From: Streptomyces xiamenensis
GTDB taxonomy: Bacteria > Actinomycetota > Actinomycetes > Streptomycetales > Streptomycetaceae
Length of the DNA: 64,000 bases
Direction of reading: 5' to 3'
Assembly (NCBI RefSeq): GCF_000993785.3
Contig: NZ_CP009922.3
Location: 5,084,001-5,148,000, forward strand
Positions within the stretch are counted from its first letter, which is position 1. Every line of letters begins with the position of its first letter. The position numbers and the translations under genes were made by a program. Under the pieces are notes generated by a model. The model was not told the origin of the DNA and searched no databases. It saw nothing but the letters and a program-made list of their open reading frames with translations. This document shows positions 9,131 through 16,992 of this stretch, one piece after another.

Positions 9131-9146
9131 CTGGAAGCGCTCCCAG
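9131..9146. promoter_or_regulatory. Second CebR-like operator near the regulator gene
   Basis: CTGGAAGCGCTCCCAG differs from the perfect box by one base. It lies 45 bases upstream of the LacI-family start, where binding would repress that gene itself. Confidence 0.8.
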
Positions 9147-9191
9147 TTTTTCCGGGGTGCTTCGCGACGGAGAGGGAAGGTCCCGCGACCC

Positions 9192-10202
9192 ATGACAGCC
9201 GCGCCGCGCCGCAGGCCCACCCTCGACGAGGTGGCCGAGCGCGCCGGCGTCTCCCGTTCGGCGGCCTCCCGGGCGCTCAACAACGCGCCCCACGTCAGGC
9301 GCGACAAGCGCGAGGCCGTCCAGCGTGCCATCAGGGAGCTCGACTACGTTCCGGACACCACCGCCCGGGCGCTGGCGACCAGCAGGCGGAACGTGGCGGC
9401 CCTCGTGATCTCGGGGGAGACTCCGTCGATCTTCGCGGACCCGTTCTTCGCCAGGGTGATCGTCGGCGCGTCCGCCGCCCTGGAGGAAGCCGGTCTGCAT
9501 CTGATGCTGTGTCTCGCGGCCGGGGATCGCAGCCGACGGCGCCTGGAGGAACTTCTGCGCGCCCGGGGCGTTGACGGCGTCATGCTGATGGCGGTGCGGG
9601 AGAACGACCCGGTGCTGCGCATCGTCGCTGAGACGGAGCTGCCCGTGGTCTTCGGCGGGCGCCCGGTGGGGTTCGAGGCGCCGTGGTACGTGGATGTCGA
9701 CAACGTCGGTGGTGCGCGCCAGGCCGTGGAACACCTGATCGCCCGCGGTCGGAGGCGGGTGGTCATGATCTGCGGTCCCCTGGACACCCAGGTCGGCCGA
9801 GCGCGGTACCGCGGCTACCGGGAGGCCATGGTCCTCGCCGGGCTCGACCCTCTCCCGCCGGAGTGCGGCGACTTCACCCGATCCAGCGGCGCCGTCGCCA
9901 TGGCCGAACTGCTGAACCGGCAGCCGGACCTGGACGGGGTCTTCGCCGCGAACGACAACATGGCGTCCGACGCCCTGCGCGCGTTGCGCGAGACCGGCCG
10001 CTCCGTCCCCGGTGACGTCGCCGTCGTGGGCTTCGACGACCTGGACATCGCGAAGATCACCGAACCCTCGCTGACCACGGTCCACCAGCCCATCCAGGCG
10101 CTGGGGCGCGAGATGGCGGCCCTGCTCGTGCGGCTCGTCGCGGGCGAGGAGCCCAGCTCCCTGATCCTGCCCACCGAACTGGTCACGCGCTCCAGCTCCT
10201 GA
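9192..10202 (+). CDS. LacI-family repressor, CebR/CelR-like
   Basis: 336 residues from ATG 9192 (MTAAPRRRPTLDEVAERAGV), with a GGAGAGGGAAGG ribosome site upstream; the longer frame is rejected because it reads through the operator. The N-terminal helix-turn-helix (residues about 9-55: TLDEVAERAGVSRSAASRALNN, hinge LDYVPDTTARALAT) is standard LacI. Residues 60-336 form a periplasmic-binding-protein-like sensor (FAANDNMASDALRALRE, VVGFDDLDIA, LTTVHQP). Its divergent position from a cellulase and the CebR-type palindromes suggest it represses that gene and itself until a cello-oligosaccharide binds. The ligand is inferred. Confidence 0.88.
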   Translation: MTAAPRRRPTLDEVAERAGVSRSAASRALNNAPHVRRDKREAVQRAIRELDYVPDTTARALATSRRNVAALVISGETPSIFADPFFARVIVGASAALEEAGLHLMLCLAAGDRSRRRLEELLRARGVDGVMLMAVRENDPVLRIVAETELPVVFGGRPVGFEAPWYVDVDNVGGARQAVEHLIARGRRRVVMICGPLDTQVGRARYRGYREAMVLAGLDPLPPECGDFTRSSGAVAMAELLNRQPDLDGVFAANDNMASDALRALRETGRSVPGDVAVVGFDDLDIAKITEPSLTTVHQPIQALGREMAALLVRLVAGEEPSSLILPTELVTRSSS

Positions 10203-10594
10203 CCGGCACGGTCCGGCCGGGGGGCGTCCGTGCAGGAGCGCGGCGACCACCTCGGGCGCCCTCCGCCGGTCCGCCGGCCGCTGACGACGGCTGCGCGGGC
10301 CCGCTCCACCGGCTGACGGCCCGTGAGCATCGGTCTGAGAACGTCGTGCTGCCACCCGCCGGGGCATAAGTTGACGCATCAACGGCTTGCGGTAATATAG
10401 ATGATAAGTCAACTACTTGATCGGAGCGGGGTCGCCACCGCGACGCGGGGCCGCGCCGATGCGCGAAGCGACGCAGCCGATGCTCAGTGACATGACCCGG
10501 ACTCAGGAGCCGTTGCGCCGACGCGTACGGACCTGTCGGCGGCGACCCGCCCGAGCACGCAGCGCGCACGCGAGAGGAAAGGGAACTCACCGAC
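10203..10594. other. Intergenic region upstream of the aminotransferase operon
   Basis: No gene is supported. An AT-richer island at 10361-10425 stands out from GC-rich surroundings and holds a promoter candidate and inverted-repeat elements. The 190 bases between it and the aminotransferase start would be a long 5' leader; the open frame crossing it has no good ribosome site and is Arg/Pro-rich. Confidence 0.55.
10371..10398 (+). promoter_or_regulatory. Promoter candidate with an overlapping inverted repeat
   Basis: TTGACG (10371-10376) and TAATAT (10393-10398) are separated by 16 bases, close to the vegetative consensus and unusually clear for this GC content. The -35 overlaps the palindrome GTTGACGCATCAAC, and a related GTCAACTACTTGAT lies just downstream. 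A repressor or activator site here is plausible. Transcription would run into the aminotransferase, Dabb and BacA-like genes. Confidence 0.6.
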
Positions 10595-11902
10595 GTGGCC
10601 GAATTAGCTCTGACGCAGCTGCACCCCTCACTGGACGATCCCGTCCTGCTCTCGATGAATCTGCTGAACGACATCGCCTCGGACCACCCGCGGGCGGTGT
10701 CCTTCGCCGCCGGCCGGCCGTACGAGAACTTCTTCCGGGTCGAGCAGCTCCACGACTATCTGGGCACCTTCGTCGCCCACCTCACCGACGTGGTGGGCCT
10801 GACGGACGAGCAGGCCCGCAGGACCGTGTTCCAGTACGGGCGGACGAAGGGCATCATCCACGACCTGGTCGCCCGCTACCTGGAGATCGACGAGGGCATC
10901 GCCGTCGACCCCGACGCGATCGTGGTGACCGTCGGCAGCCAGGAGGCGGTGTTCCTGACGCTGCGGTCCCTGCGCGCCTCCCCGCAGGACGTCGTCCTCG
11001 CCGTCGCGCCCACGTATTTCGGGCTGACCGGCGCCGCGCGCCTGCTGGACATGCCCGTGCTCGACGTCGGGGACGCGGAGGGCGGCCTCGACCTCGGCGA
11101 CCTGGAGCGTCGGGTGACAGCGGCGCGCGCCCAAGGGCGGCGACCGCGCGCCCTGTACCTCGTTCCCGACTTCTCCAACCCCACCGGAGTGAGTCTGGAC
11201 CTGGCCACCCGGATCGCCCTGCTCGACCTCGCGGCCTACCTCGATCTGCTGATCATCGAGGACAACCCGTACGGCGTCTTCCAGGCCGACCCCGGCACCA
11301 GGCCACCGAACCTCAAGGCGCTCGACACCCGCCACCAGGTCGTCCACGTCGGCTCCTTCGCCAAGACCGGACTGCCCGGCGCCCGCGTCGGATTCGTCGT
11401 GGCCGACCAGCCCGTCGTCAGGGGCGGACGTCCCGCGGGTACGCTCGCGGACCGGTTGTCGCTGATCAAGAGCAACGTCACGCTGAACACCTCGCCCGTC
11501 GCCCAGGCCGTCATCGGCGGCAAACTCCTGCGCCACGGATGCAGCATGATCGCCGCGAACAAGCGTGAGATCGAGGTGTACCGCGCCAACCTGCGGCGCA
11601 TGCTGGCCGGCCTCACCGCGCGGTTCGGGGACAGTGGTCCGGTGACGTGGAACACCCCCTCCGGCGGGTTCTTCGTCGTCCTCACCGTGCCGTTCACCGT
11701 GGACGACGACGCGCTGCGCAGATCGGCGCGCGAGCACGGCGTCCTCTGGACCCCCATGCACCACTTCCACCACGGCATGACCTCCTCACACCAGATCCGG
11801 CTGTCCTTCAGCCTGCTCGATGACGCGTCCGTCGACGAAGGACTCGACCGGTTGGCCGCCTTCGTGACGGCCGAGTCCCGGGCCGCCGGTTCCGCCGCCT
11901 GA
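10595..11902 (+). CDS. PLP-dependent class I/II aminotransferase, HpgT-like
   Basis: 435 residues from a GTG at 10595 with a good upstream site (GAGAGGAAAGGG). The fold-type I aminotransferase pattern is clear: FAAGRPYENFF at the N-terminus, VTVGSQEAVFL, PDFSNPTGVSLD, DNPYGVF, and the PLP-binding Lys257 in VGSFAKTGLPGARVGF. The N-terminus and overall pattern recall the aminotransferases of phenylglycine-type amino acid pathways (HpgT group) and 2-aminoadipate aminotransferases, so the substrate is probably an aromatic or alicyclic 2-oxo acid. It is first in a short operon with a Dabb protein and a BacA-like enzyme, which fits transamination of a prephenate-derived keto acid. Confidence 0.85.
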   Translation: MAELALTQLHPSLDDPVLLSMNLLNDIASDHPRAVSFAAGRPYENFFRVEQLHDYLGTFVAHLTDVVGLTDEQARRTVFQYGRTKGIIHDLVARYLEIDEGIAVDPDAIVVTVGSQEAVFLTLRSLRASPQDVVLAVAPTYFGLTGAARLLDMPVLDVGDAEGGLDLGDLERRVTAARAQGRRPRALYLVPDFSNPTGVSLDLATRIALLDLAAYLDLLIIEDNPYGVFQADPGTRPPNLKALDTRHQVVHVGSFAKTGLPGARVGFVVADQPVVRGGRPAGTLADRLSLIKSNVTLNTSPVAQAVIGGKLLRHGCSMIAANKREIEVYRANLRRMLAGLTARFGDSGPVTWNTPSGGFFVVLTVPFTVDDDALRRSAREHGVLWTPMHHFHHGMTSSHQIRLSFSLLDDASVDEGLDRLAAFVTAESRAAGSAA

Positions 11903-12086
11903 CAGCCGGCCTCCGCTCCGGCCGGAACGCCGATCCGGGGCCCCGTCGTCCGGGTGGACACACGAGCACTCCCGACACCCGACCCGACGGAGATGTGGGC
12001 GGGTACGGAATCGCCCTGCGCCTCCCCGGACCGCCCGCGCGCGTCACACGGTGACGCGCTGCCCCCGCACCCCGAAAAGGATGCCG

Positions 12087-12380
12087 ATGATCAGACACAT
12101 CGTGCTGTTCAAATTCAAGCCCGGCGTCAACTGGCGGGACCCCGCGGCCCTCGCCGCCGAGCGGTCCTCGCAACTGGTCGGCGAACGCGTGCCCGGCCTT
12201 CTGCACTGGCAGGTGGGCCGCAACACCGCCGACCGTCCGATCGCCTACGACTTCGCCGCGATCGGCCTGCTGCCCGACCAGGACACCCTGCGTCGTTATC
12301 TGGACCATCCCTTCCACCAGCGATCCGCGGCCCTGTGGAGCGCCATCAGCACCTGGGTCGTCGCAGACATCGAGGAGTGA
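12087..12380 (+). CDS. Dabb-family (stress-responsive A/B barrel) protein
   Basis: 97 residues from ATG 12087, with AAAAGG at proper spacing; an ATG six bases earlier is too close to it. It starts MIRHIVLFKFKPGVNW, the typical dimeric alpha/beta-barrel ferredoxin-like Dabb opening, and continues with FxxxGLxxDQDTLRRYLDHPFHQ. Members of this fold include small cyclases, isomerases and heme- or stress-related proteins. It is separated by three bases from the BacA-like gene. In that context it might isomerise or cyclise an unstable intermediate, as the cupin BacB does in bacilysin biosynthesis, but this is inference. Confidence 0.8.
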   Translation: MIRHIVLFKFKPGVNWRDPAALAAERSSQLVGERVPGLLHWQVGRNTADRPIAYDFAAIGLLPDQDTLRRYLDHPFHQRSAALWSAISTWVVADIEE

Positions 12381-12383
12381 GAC

Positions 12384-12959
12384 ATGACCGTCGAGTTGGG
12401 CTGGATCGACGTCCGGCCCGCACCGGCGGGGTCGCCCGCCATCGGAACCCTCGGCCCCGAGGGCACGAGCAGCGAGCAGGCCGCGCGGCTGCTGCGGACC
12501 CGCTTGACCGGCAGAGCGCCGATCGTGCTCAGGAAGACCTACGAACAGGCCCTGGAGGACGTGACGGCCGGCACGGTCAGCCATGTGGTCGTCGCCAACG
12601 CCTATCGGGACATCCACCACTTCTACATGGCCGACGACATCGCGCTGGCCAGCATCTTCGTCATGGACACCCCGCTGTACGGCCTCGCCCGGCGCGCCGG
12701 CGGCGGTCCGCTGCCCGACCGCCCGAGCGTGGTGACCCACCCGTCGCCGCGCCCCTTGCTGGACCAACTGCTGCCCGACGCCTACCGGGTGTCCGAGGTC
12801 GCCACCGCGGACTCCACCAGCCAGGCGGCCCAGGCCGTGGCCGAGCACCGCCACGATCTGGCGCTCACCACCGAACCGGCCGCGGCGCGGCACAAACTGC
12901 GCTTCGTCTCCCGGCTGCGGCCGATCCGCATGGTCTGGTCGGTCTTCGTCCGCGATTGA
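12384..12959 (+). CDS. BacA-like prephenate decarboxylase (prephenate dehydratase fold)
   Basis: 191 residues with no ACT domain, shorter than PheA. It begins with the prephenate dehydratase motif TLGPEGTSSEQAA. From memory of the family it follows BacA of bacilysin biosynthesis rather than PheA at many points: a HFYM segment, FVMDTPLYGLA, VVTHPSPRPL, the DSTSQAAQAV region, DLALTTEPAA, and RPIRMVWSVF. BacA-type enzymes (also SalX and AerD) decarboxylate prephenate without aromatisation, giving dihydro-4-hydroxyphenylpyruvate. With the adjacent aminotransferase this predicts a dihydro- or tetrahydrotyrosine-type amino acid. Activity is inferred from sequence only. Confidence 0.75.
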   Translation: MTVELGWIDVRPAPAGSPAIGTLGPEGTSSEQAARLLRTRLTGRAPIVLRKTYEQALEDVTAGTVSHVVVANAYRDIHHFYMADDIALASIFVMDTPLYGLARRAGGGPLPDRPSVVTHPSPRPLLDQLLPDAYRVSEVATADSTSQAAQAVAEHRHDLALTTEPAAARHKLRFVSRLRPIRMVWSVFVRD

Positions 12960-13154
12960 GCCCACCCCGCCCGGTCCGAGGCATCACGGGAACAGGGTTC
13001 GTCCACCGACTCGCCCTGCGACGGCGGATCGCCGGGAACCGGGTGAGGCCGCGCCCCGACCCACTCAGGGCCGGGTCACTCAGATGCCGGACGTGCCTCA
13101 GGGCCGTCCGGCGTCCGTGCCGGTGCAACCTGACCTCGTTCCGAGAGACCGTCC

Positions 13155-13367
13155 ATGAACCTGCTCACCACCCGCCGCCCGGCCTCCCGGGCCGCGGCGC
13201 GCCGCGCCCCGGCCGCGGGCTTCGCCGCGCTGCTCCTCGCTCTGTTCGCCGTGGCGTACGCCACCGGCTCCCAACTGGGCCCTGTGGCGCCGGGGATGCA
13301 CCCCGGCGCGGGAACCCCCGCGACCGTCGGCGAGGGCGGCGGTCACGGTCACGGGGAGGCCCGGTGA
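13155..13367 (+). CDS. Small membrane protein with His/Gly tail, copper operon
   Basis: 70 residues. A basic N-terminus (TTRRPASRAAARRAP) is followed by one membrane segment (AGFAALLLALFAVAYATG, residues about 21-40) and a short outside tail rich in Gly and His (MHPGAG, GGGHGHGE). Its stop overlaps the GTG start of the copper ATPase by three bases, so the two are translationally coupled. The Met/His tail suggests metal contact, but no known family is recognised. Confidence 0.65.
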   Translation: MNLLTTRRPASRAAARRAPAAGFAALLLALFAVAYATGSQLGPVAPGMHPGAGTPATVGEGGGHGHGEAR

Positions 13368-15619
13368 ACACGCGGACCACGGTGACGACCGACCTGACCG
13401 TGACAGGCATGACCTGCGCGGCCTGCGTGAACCGGGTCGAGAAGCGGCTGGCCAAACTGGACGGCGTGCGCGCGACGGTGAACCTGGCCACCGGTGTCGC
13501 CCGGGTGACCCACCCCGAGGACATCGGCCCCGGGGATCTCGTCCGTCAGGTCGAGGGCGCCGGCTACACGGCGACACCGGTCACCGAGGAACCGGCGCCG
13601 CCCGCCACCGCGTCCGGCCAGGACGGTGAGCTGCGCCGGCTCGCCGTCACCGCGGCGCTCTCGCTGCCGGTGATCGTCCTGTCGATGGTTCCGGCCTGGC
13701 AGTTCACCAACTGGCAGTGGCTGTGCTTCGCGCTGAGCGCACCGGTCGTGGTGTGGAGCGCCCACCCCTTCCACGCGGCGACGCTGCGAGGGCTGCGGTA
13801 TTCCTCCGCCTCGATGGACACCCTGGTCTCCCTCGGGGTGACGGCGTCCTTCCTGTGGTCGGCGTACGCGCTCTTCCTCGGAGGGGCCGGGGAGCCCGGC
13901 ATGCGGATGCCGTTCAGCTTCCTGCCCTCGGCCTCCGACGGCGTCGCCCACATCTACCTGGAGGCGGCCGTCGCGGTGCCGCTGTTCGTCCTGCTGGGGC
14001 GGGCGTTGGAAAGCCGTGCGAAAGCCGGGACCGGTGCCGCGCTCCGGGCGCTGGCCGACCTGGCTCCCGCCCGGGTGACGATCCGGGCCGCCGACGGGAG
14101 CGAACGGACCGTCACTTCGGACCGGCTCGCGGTGGGGGACGTGTTCGTGGTCCGCCCGGGCGAGCGCATCGCCGGTGACGGGGTCGTCGTCCATGGCCGG
14201 TCCGCCGTGGACGCTTCGCTGATGACCGGCGAGAGCAAGCCGACCGAGGTGGCCCCCGGGTCGCCGGTGCTCGGCGGTGCCGTGAACAGCGGCGGCCTGG
14301 TACGGGTGCGGGCGACCGCCGTCGGGAACGAGACGCAACTGGCCCGCATCGCCCGCCTTGTCGCCGACGCGCAGGCCGGCAAGGCGCGGGCCCAGCGGGT
14401 GGCCGATCAGGTGGCGGGCGGTTTCGTGCCCGCGGTCCTGGCCATCGCGGTCACGGTGCTCGGCTTCTGGGCCGGTGCCGGCGCCGACCCGCAGGCCGCG
14501 CTCACCGCCGCGGTCGCGGTCCTGGTCGTGGCGTGTCCGTGCGCCCTGGGCCTGGCCACGCCCACCGCGTTGCTGGCGGCCACCGGGCGCGGGGCCCAAC
14601 TGGGCGTGCTCATCTCGGGCCCCCGGGCCCTGGAGGCACTGCGGCAGGTGGACACCGTCGTCCTCGACAAGACGGGGACGCTGACCACCGGCCGGATGAC
14701 GGTGGTGCGCTGTGTGGTGCGCGAGGGCGGTTCCGGGGAGACGGAGGTGCTGCGGTGGGCCGCCGCCGCGGAACGGCCCTCGGAACATCCCTTGGGCCGG
14801 GCCCTGGTGTCGCATGTCGCGGGTCTTCGGGGGAGCCTGCCCGAGGCGGAGGAGTTCACCGCCGTCCCCGGTCATGGCGTCACCGCACAGGTGGAAGGGC
14901 ACCGGGTCCAGGTGTGTGCGGCGGCCGTCGCGGGCGGCCTCCCGGCGGAACTGGAGACGGCGGTGTCGCGGGCGGAGGCCGAGGCGCTGACCCCGGTCGT
15001 GATCGTCGTGGACGGTGTTCCGCAGGCGGTGGTGGGCATCGGCGATGTCGTCCGCAGCGGGGCCTACCGGGCCGTGGACCGGTTGCGGCGCCTGGGTCTG
15101 CGCCCGGTCCTGGCGACGGGGGATGTGGCGGGAACGGCGCGTGCCGTGGCCGCCGAGCTCCGCATCGAGGAGATGCACGCGCGGTGCACCCCGCAGGACA
15201 AGGCCCGCCTGGTGGCCGGCTTGCGGCAACGCGGCCGGCGAGTGGCGGTCGTCGGCGACGGGGTGAACGACACCGTCGCGCTCGCCTCCGCCGACCTGGG
15301 GATCGCCATGGGCAGCGGCACGGACGCCGCGATCGGCGCCGCCGATGTCACCCTGGTACGGCGCGACCTGGCGGCGCTCGCTGACGCCGCCGCGCTGGCC
15401 CGCCGTACCCTGTCCACCATCCGGGTCAACCTGGTGTGGGCCTTCGCCTACAACGCCCTGATGCTTCCCCTGGCCGCCACCGGCTGGCTCAACCCCATGG
15501 TCGCGGCGGCCGCGATGTCGCTCAGCTCGCTGCTCGTCGTCCTCAACAGTCTGCGGCTGCGCGCCTGGAGCCCGGCCCCCGCACGCGACCGCCGCCCCGG
15601 CCCGAGGAGCATCGGATGA
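13364..15619 (+). CDS. copA: Copper-translocating P1B-type ATPase (CopA family)
   Basis: 751 residues from a GTG at 13364. It contains one N-terminal heavy-metal-binding domain (GMTCAAC, Cys18 and Cys21), TGES in the actuator domain, the metal-translocating CPC motif in helix 6 (Cys391, Cys393), the phosphorylated DKTGT (Asp435), the HP motif (SEHPLGRAL), and GDGVNDTVALASADLGIAMG in the hinge. The CPC motif and last-helix MVAAAAMSLSSLLVVLNSLRL indicate Cu(I) export at ATP cost. It overlaps its neighbours at both ends (3 and 4 bases), so the three genes form one operon. The ATP domain reads DTVALA where most members have D-x-PALA. Confidence 0.92.
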   Translation: MNTRTTVTTDLTVTGMTCAACVNRVEKRLAKLDGVRATVNLATGVARVTHPEDIGPGDLVRQVEGAGYTATPVTEEPAPPATASGQDGELRRLAVTAALSLPVIVLSMVPAWQFTNWQWLCFALSAPVVVWSAHPFHAATLRGLRYSSASMDTLVSLGVTASFLWSAYALFLGGAGEPGMRMPFSFLPSASDGVAHIYLEAAVAVPLFVLLGRALESRAKAGTGAALRALADLAPARVTIRAADGSERTVTSDRLAVGDVFVVRPGERIAGDGVVVHGRSAVDASLMTGESKPTEVAPGSPVLGGAVNSGGLVRVRATAVGNETQLARIARLVADAQAGKARAQRVADQVAGGFVPAVLAIAVTVLGFWAGAGADPQAALTAAVAVLVVACPCALGLATPTALLAATGRGAQLGVLISGPRALEALRQVDTVVLDKTGTLTTGRMTVVRCVVREGGSGETEVLRWAAAAERPSEHPLGRALVSHVAGLRGSLPEAEEFTAVPGHGVTAQVEGHRVQVCAAAVAGGLPAELETAVSRAEAEALTPVVIVVDGVPQAVVGIGDVVRSGAYRAVDRLRRLGLRPVLATGDVAGTARAVAAELRIEEMHARCTPQDKARLVAGLRQRGRRVAVVGDGVNDTVALASADLGIAMGSGTDAAIGAADVTLVRRDLAALADAAALARRTLSTIRVNLVWAFAYNALMLPLAATGWLNPMVAAAAMSLSSLLVVLNSLRLRAWSPAPARDRRPGPRSIG

Positions 15620-16152
15620 ACCCGCGCCCCACCGATGAGGCGATCGCCGCACCGCGGGGTGCGCGTTCCTCCCTCCGTTCCCGCTGGACCGGCGCGCTGC
15701 GGGCGGCCCTCGTGCCGCTGTCGGCGGGATCGCTGACGCTGCTGTGCCTGATCCTGTGGACCGGGACCGGCCGGGCGGGAAGCCCCGCCGAGATCGAGGT
15801 CGCCGAGGGCCGGGTGTTCCTGCCCATCCTCGACACCCAGGACATGACCGGGGTCTTCTTCGAGGTCACGAACACCGGTGGTTCGGACGAACAACTCCTG
15901 GAGGTCAGCACGGAGCGTGGGCGGGCGATGTTCTCCGACCGCGAGCTGACCACCGGAGCCGGCCGGATGATCATGATTCCGCGGATCACCGTACCCGCTG
16001 ACAGCACGCTGGACATGAGCCCTTTCACACCCAACGTGATGCTGTCCCTGGACCGCCCCCTGATCGAGGGGGAACGGATCGACTTCGTCCTGCGCTTCCG
16101 CCAGTCCGGCCAGATCCCGGTGTCCGCCGTGGTGGTGCCACCCGGCAGCTGA
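15616..16152 (+). CDS. PCuAC-type copper chaperone-like membrane protein with altered ligands
   Basis: 178 residues; the start ATGA overlaps the ATPase stop. Residues about 33-52 are one membrane segment, and the rest is a beta-rich domain that aligns with the DUF461/PCu(A)C copper chaperones: MTGVFFEVTNTGGSDEQLLEVS, RMIMIPRITVPADSTLDMSPFTPNVMLSLDRPL. In canonical PCuAC proteins copper is held by H-x(n)-M ... H-x-M. Here the first His position reads Ser, and the HVM-type motif reads NVM. Met residues remain. It may bind copper differently or have another role in the operon. A transcription-end hairpin follows. Confidence 0.75.
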   Translation: MNPRPTDEAIAAPRGARSSLRSRWTGALRAALVPLSAGSLTLLCLILWTGTGRAGSPAEIEVAEGRVFLPILDTQDMTGVFFEVTNTGGSDEQLLEVSTERGRAMFSDRELTTGAGRMIMIPRITVPADSTLDMSPFTPNVMLSLDRPLIEGERIDFVLRFRQSGQIPVSAVVVPPGS

Positions 16153-16160
16153 GCAAGGGC

Positions 16161-16202
16161 GTGGGAGTCGCACGGAGCGTCACCACCGCGTGCGACTCCC
16201 AC
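16161..16202. terminator. Bidirectional hairpin between convergent operons
   Basis: A perfect 14-bp stem (16161-16174 with 16189-16202) with a 14-base loop lies between the copper operon stop (16152) and the stop of the convergent sigma-factor gene (16210). It can serve both strands. Confidence 0.75.
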
Positions 16203-16209
16203 CCCTCTT

Positions 16210-16869
16210 TCAGGCGCGCTCGGCGGCGCGCAGCATCTTCGCCAGATCGGCCCTGGCCCTGGAGACCCGGGAACGAACGGTTCCCACCGCGCAGCCGCTG
16301 AGCGAAGCGCAGTGCTCGTAGGACATACCCCACAACTGCGTCGCGATGAAGGCGTCGCGCCGTTCCTCGGCGAGCGCGCCGAGCAGATTCCGTAGCGCTA
16401 TGCCCTCGTCGAGGCCCGGGACGTCACGCGTCTGACGGTGTTCCGCTTCCCGTTCCCAGTCCTCACCGTCGGTGGTCCTGGGCCGGGCGGCGGCCCGGCG
16501 GACGCTGTCCACCACAGTGCGGCGGGCGATGGAGAGCAGCCAGGTGCGCGCCGATGAGCGCCCCTCGAACCGCCGCAGCGCCACGATCGCGCGCAGCATC
16601 GTCTCCTGGACCAGGTCCTCCACACTGTCGGTGTCGGGGCGCAGGAACGTGATGTAGCGCGTGACATCGGACTCGAAGGCGGCGACGAACCGGGCCGTGT
16701 CCTCGGGAGATCCCGAACGGGCCGCCGCCAGCGCCAGGCGCGTCCTGGCGTCATCGGGAGCGGGAGCAGCGGCCGGTGCGGCGCCGTTCCCGGTGGTGCG
16801 GTGACCCGGCGACGGGGCGACCGATGGGGGAGGGCCTGACGGTTTTCCGGTCAGGGCAGGGGTGAGCAT
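16210..16869 (-). CDS. ECF-type RNA polymerase sigma factor
   Basis: 219 residues from ATG 16869. A disordered Pro/Ala N-terminus of about 45 residues precedes sigma region 2 (residues about 60-125: FVAAFESDVTRYITFL, DSVEDLVQETMLRAIVALRRFEG, ARTWLLSIARRTVVDSVRR). Sigma region 4 follows (residues about 150-215: LLGALAEERRDAFIATQLWGMSYEHCASLSGCAVGTVRSRVSRAR, seen in pieces). No classical anti-sigma gene is adjacent. It is convergent with the copper operon and followed upstream by a His-containing membrane protein on the same strand, so a role in metal or envelope stress is possible. Confidence 0.88.
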   Translation of the reverse strand: MLTPALTGKPSGPPPSVAPSPGHRTTGNGAAPAAAPAPDDARTRLALAAARSGSPEDTARFVAAFESDVTRYITFLRPDTDSVEDLVQETMLRAIVALRRFEGRSSARTWLLSIARRTVVDSVRRAAARPRTTDGEDWEREAEHRQTRDVPGLDEGIALRNLLGALAEERRDAFIATQLWGMSYEHCASLSGCAVGTVRSRVSRARADLAKMLRAAERA

Positions 16870-16992
16870 TGGATGACCTCGTCACTCGTGCAAGAGGAGG
16901 ACGAACCGGTGTGCGGCTCGTCGGGTGTCCGCCGGGCCGTGGTGCGGCCCGGCCTCACGACGCGGTCGGGGCGTCGTGGATGCCCGCTGTCG

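Larger units (their letters stand above)
8881..9191. promoter_or_regulatory. Divergent control region with CebR-type operators
   Basis: This spacer separates the cellulase gene (leftward) from the LacI-family gene (rightward). It contains two near-identical palindromes at 8998-9013 and 9131-9146 and a weaker related half at about 9018-9031. No additional gene is supported. Confidence 0.65.

Noticed and set aside
10417..11568. Open frame overlapping the aminotransferase in another frame
   Set aside because: Arg/Pro-rich composition, no ribosome site, no domain; the GTG 10595 frame carries a complete aminotransferase.
12384..12959. Annotation as ordinary prephenate dehydratase (PheA)
   Set aside because: The protein lacks an ACT domain and follows BacA at several motifs; the neighbours are not phenylalanine biosynthesis genes.
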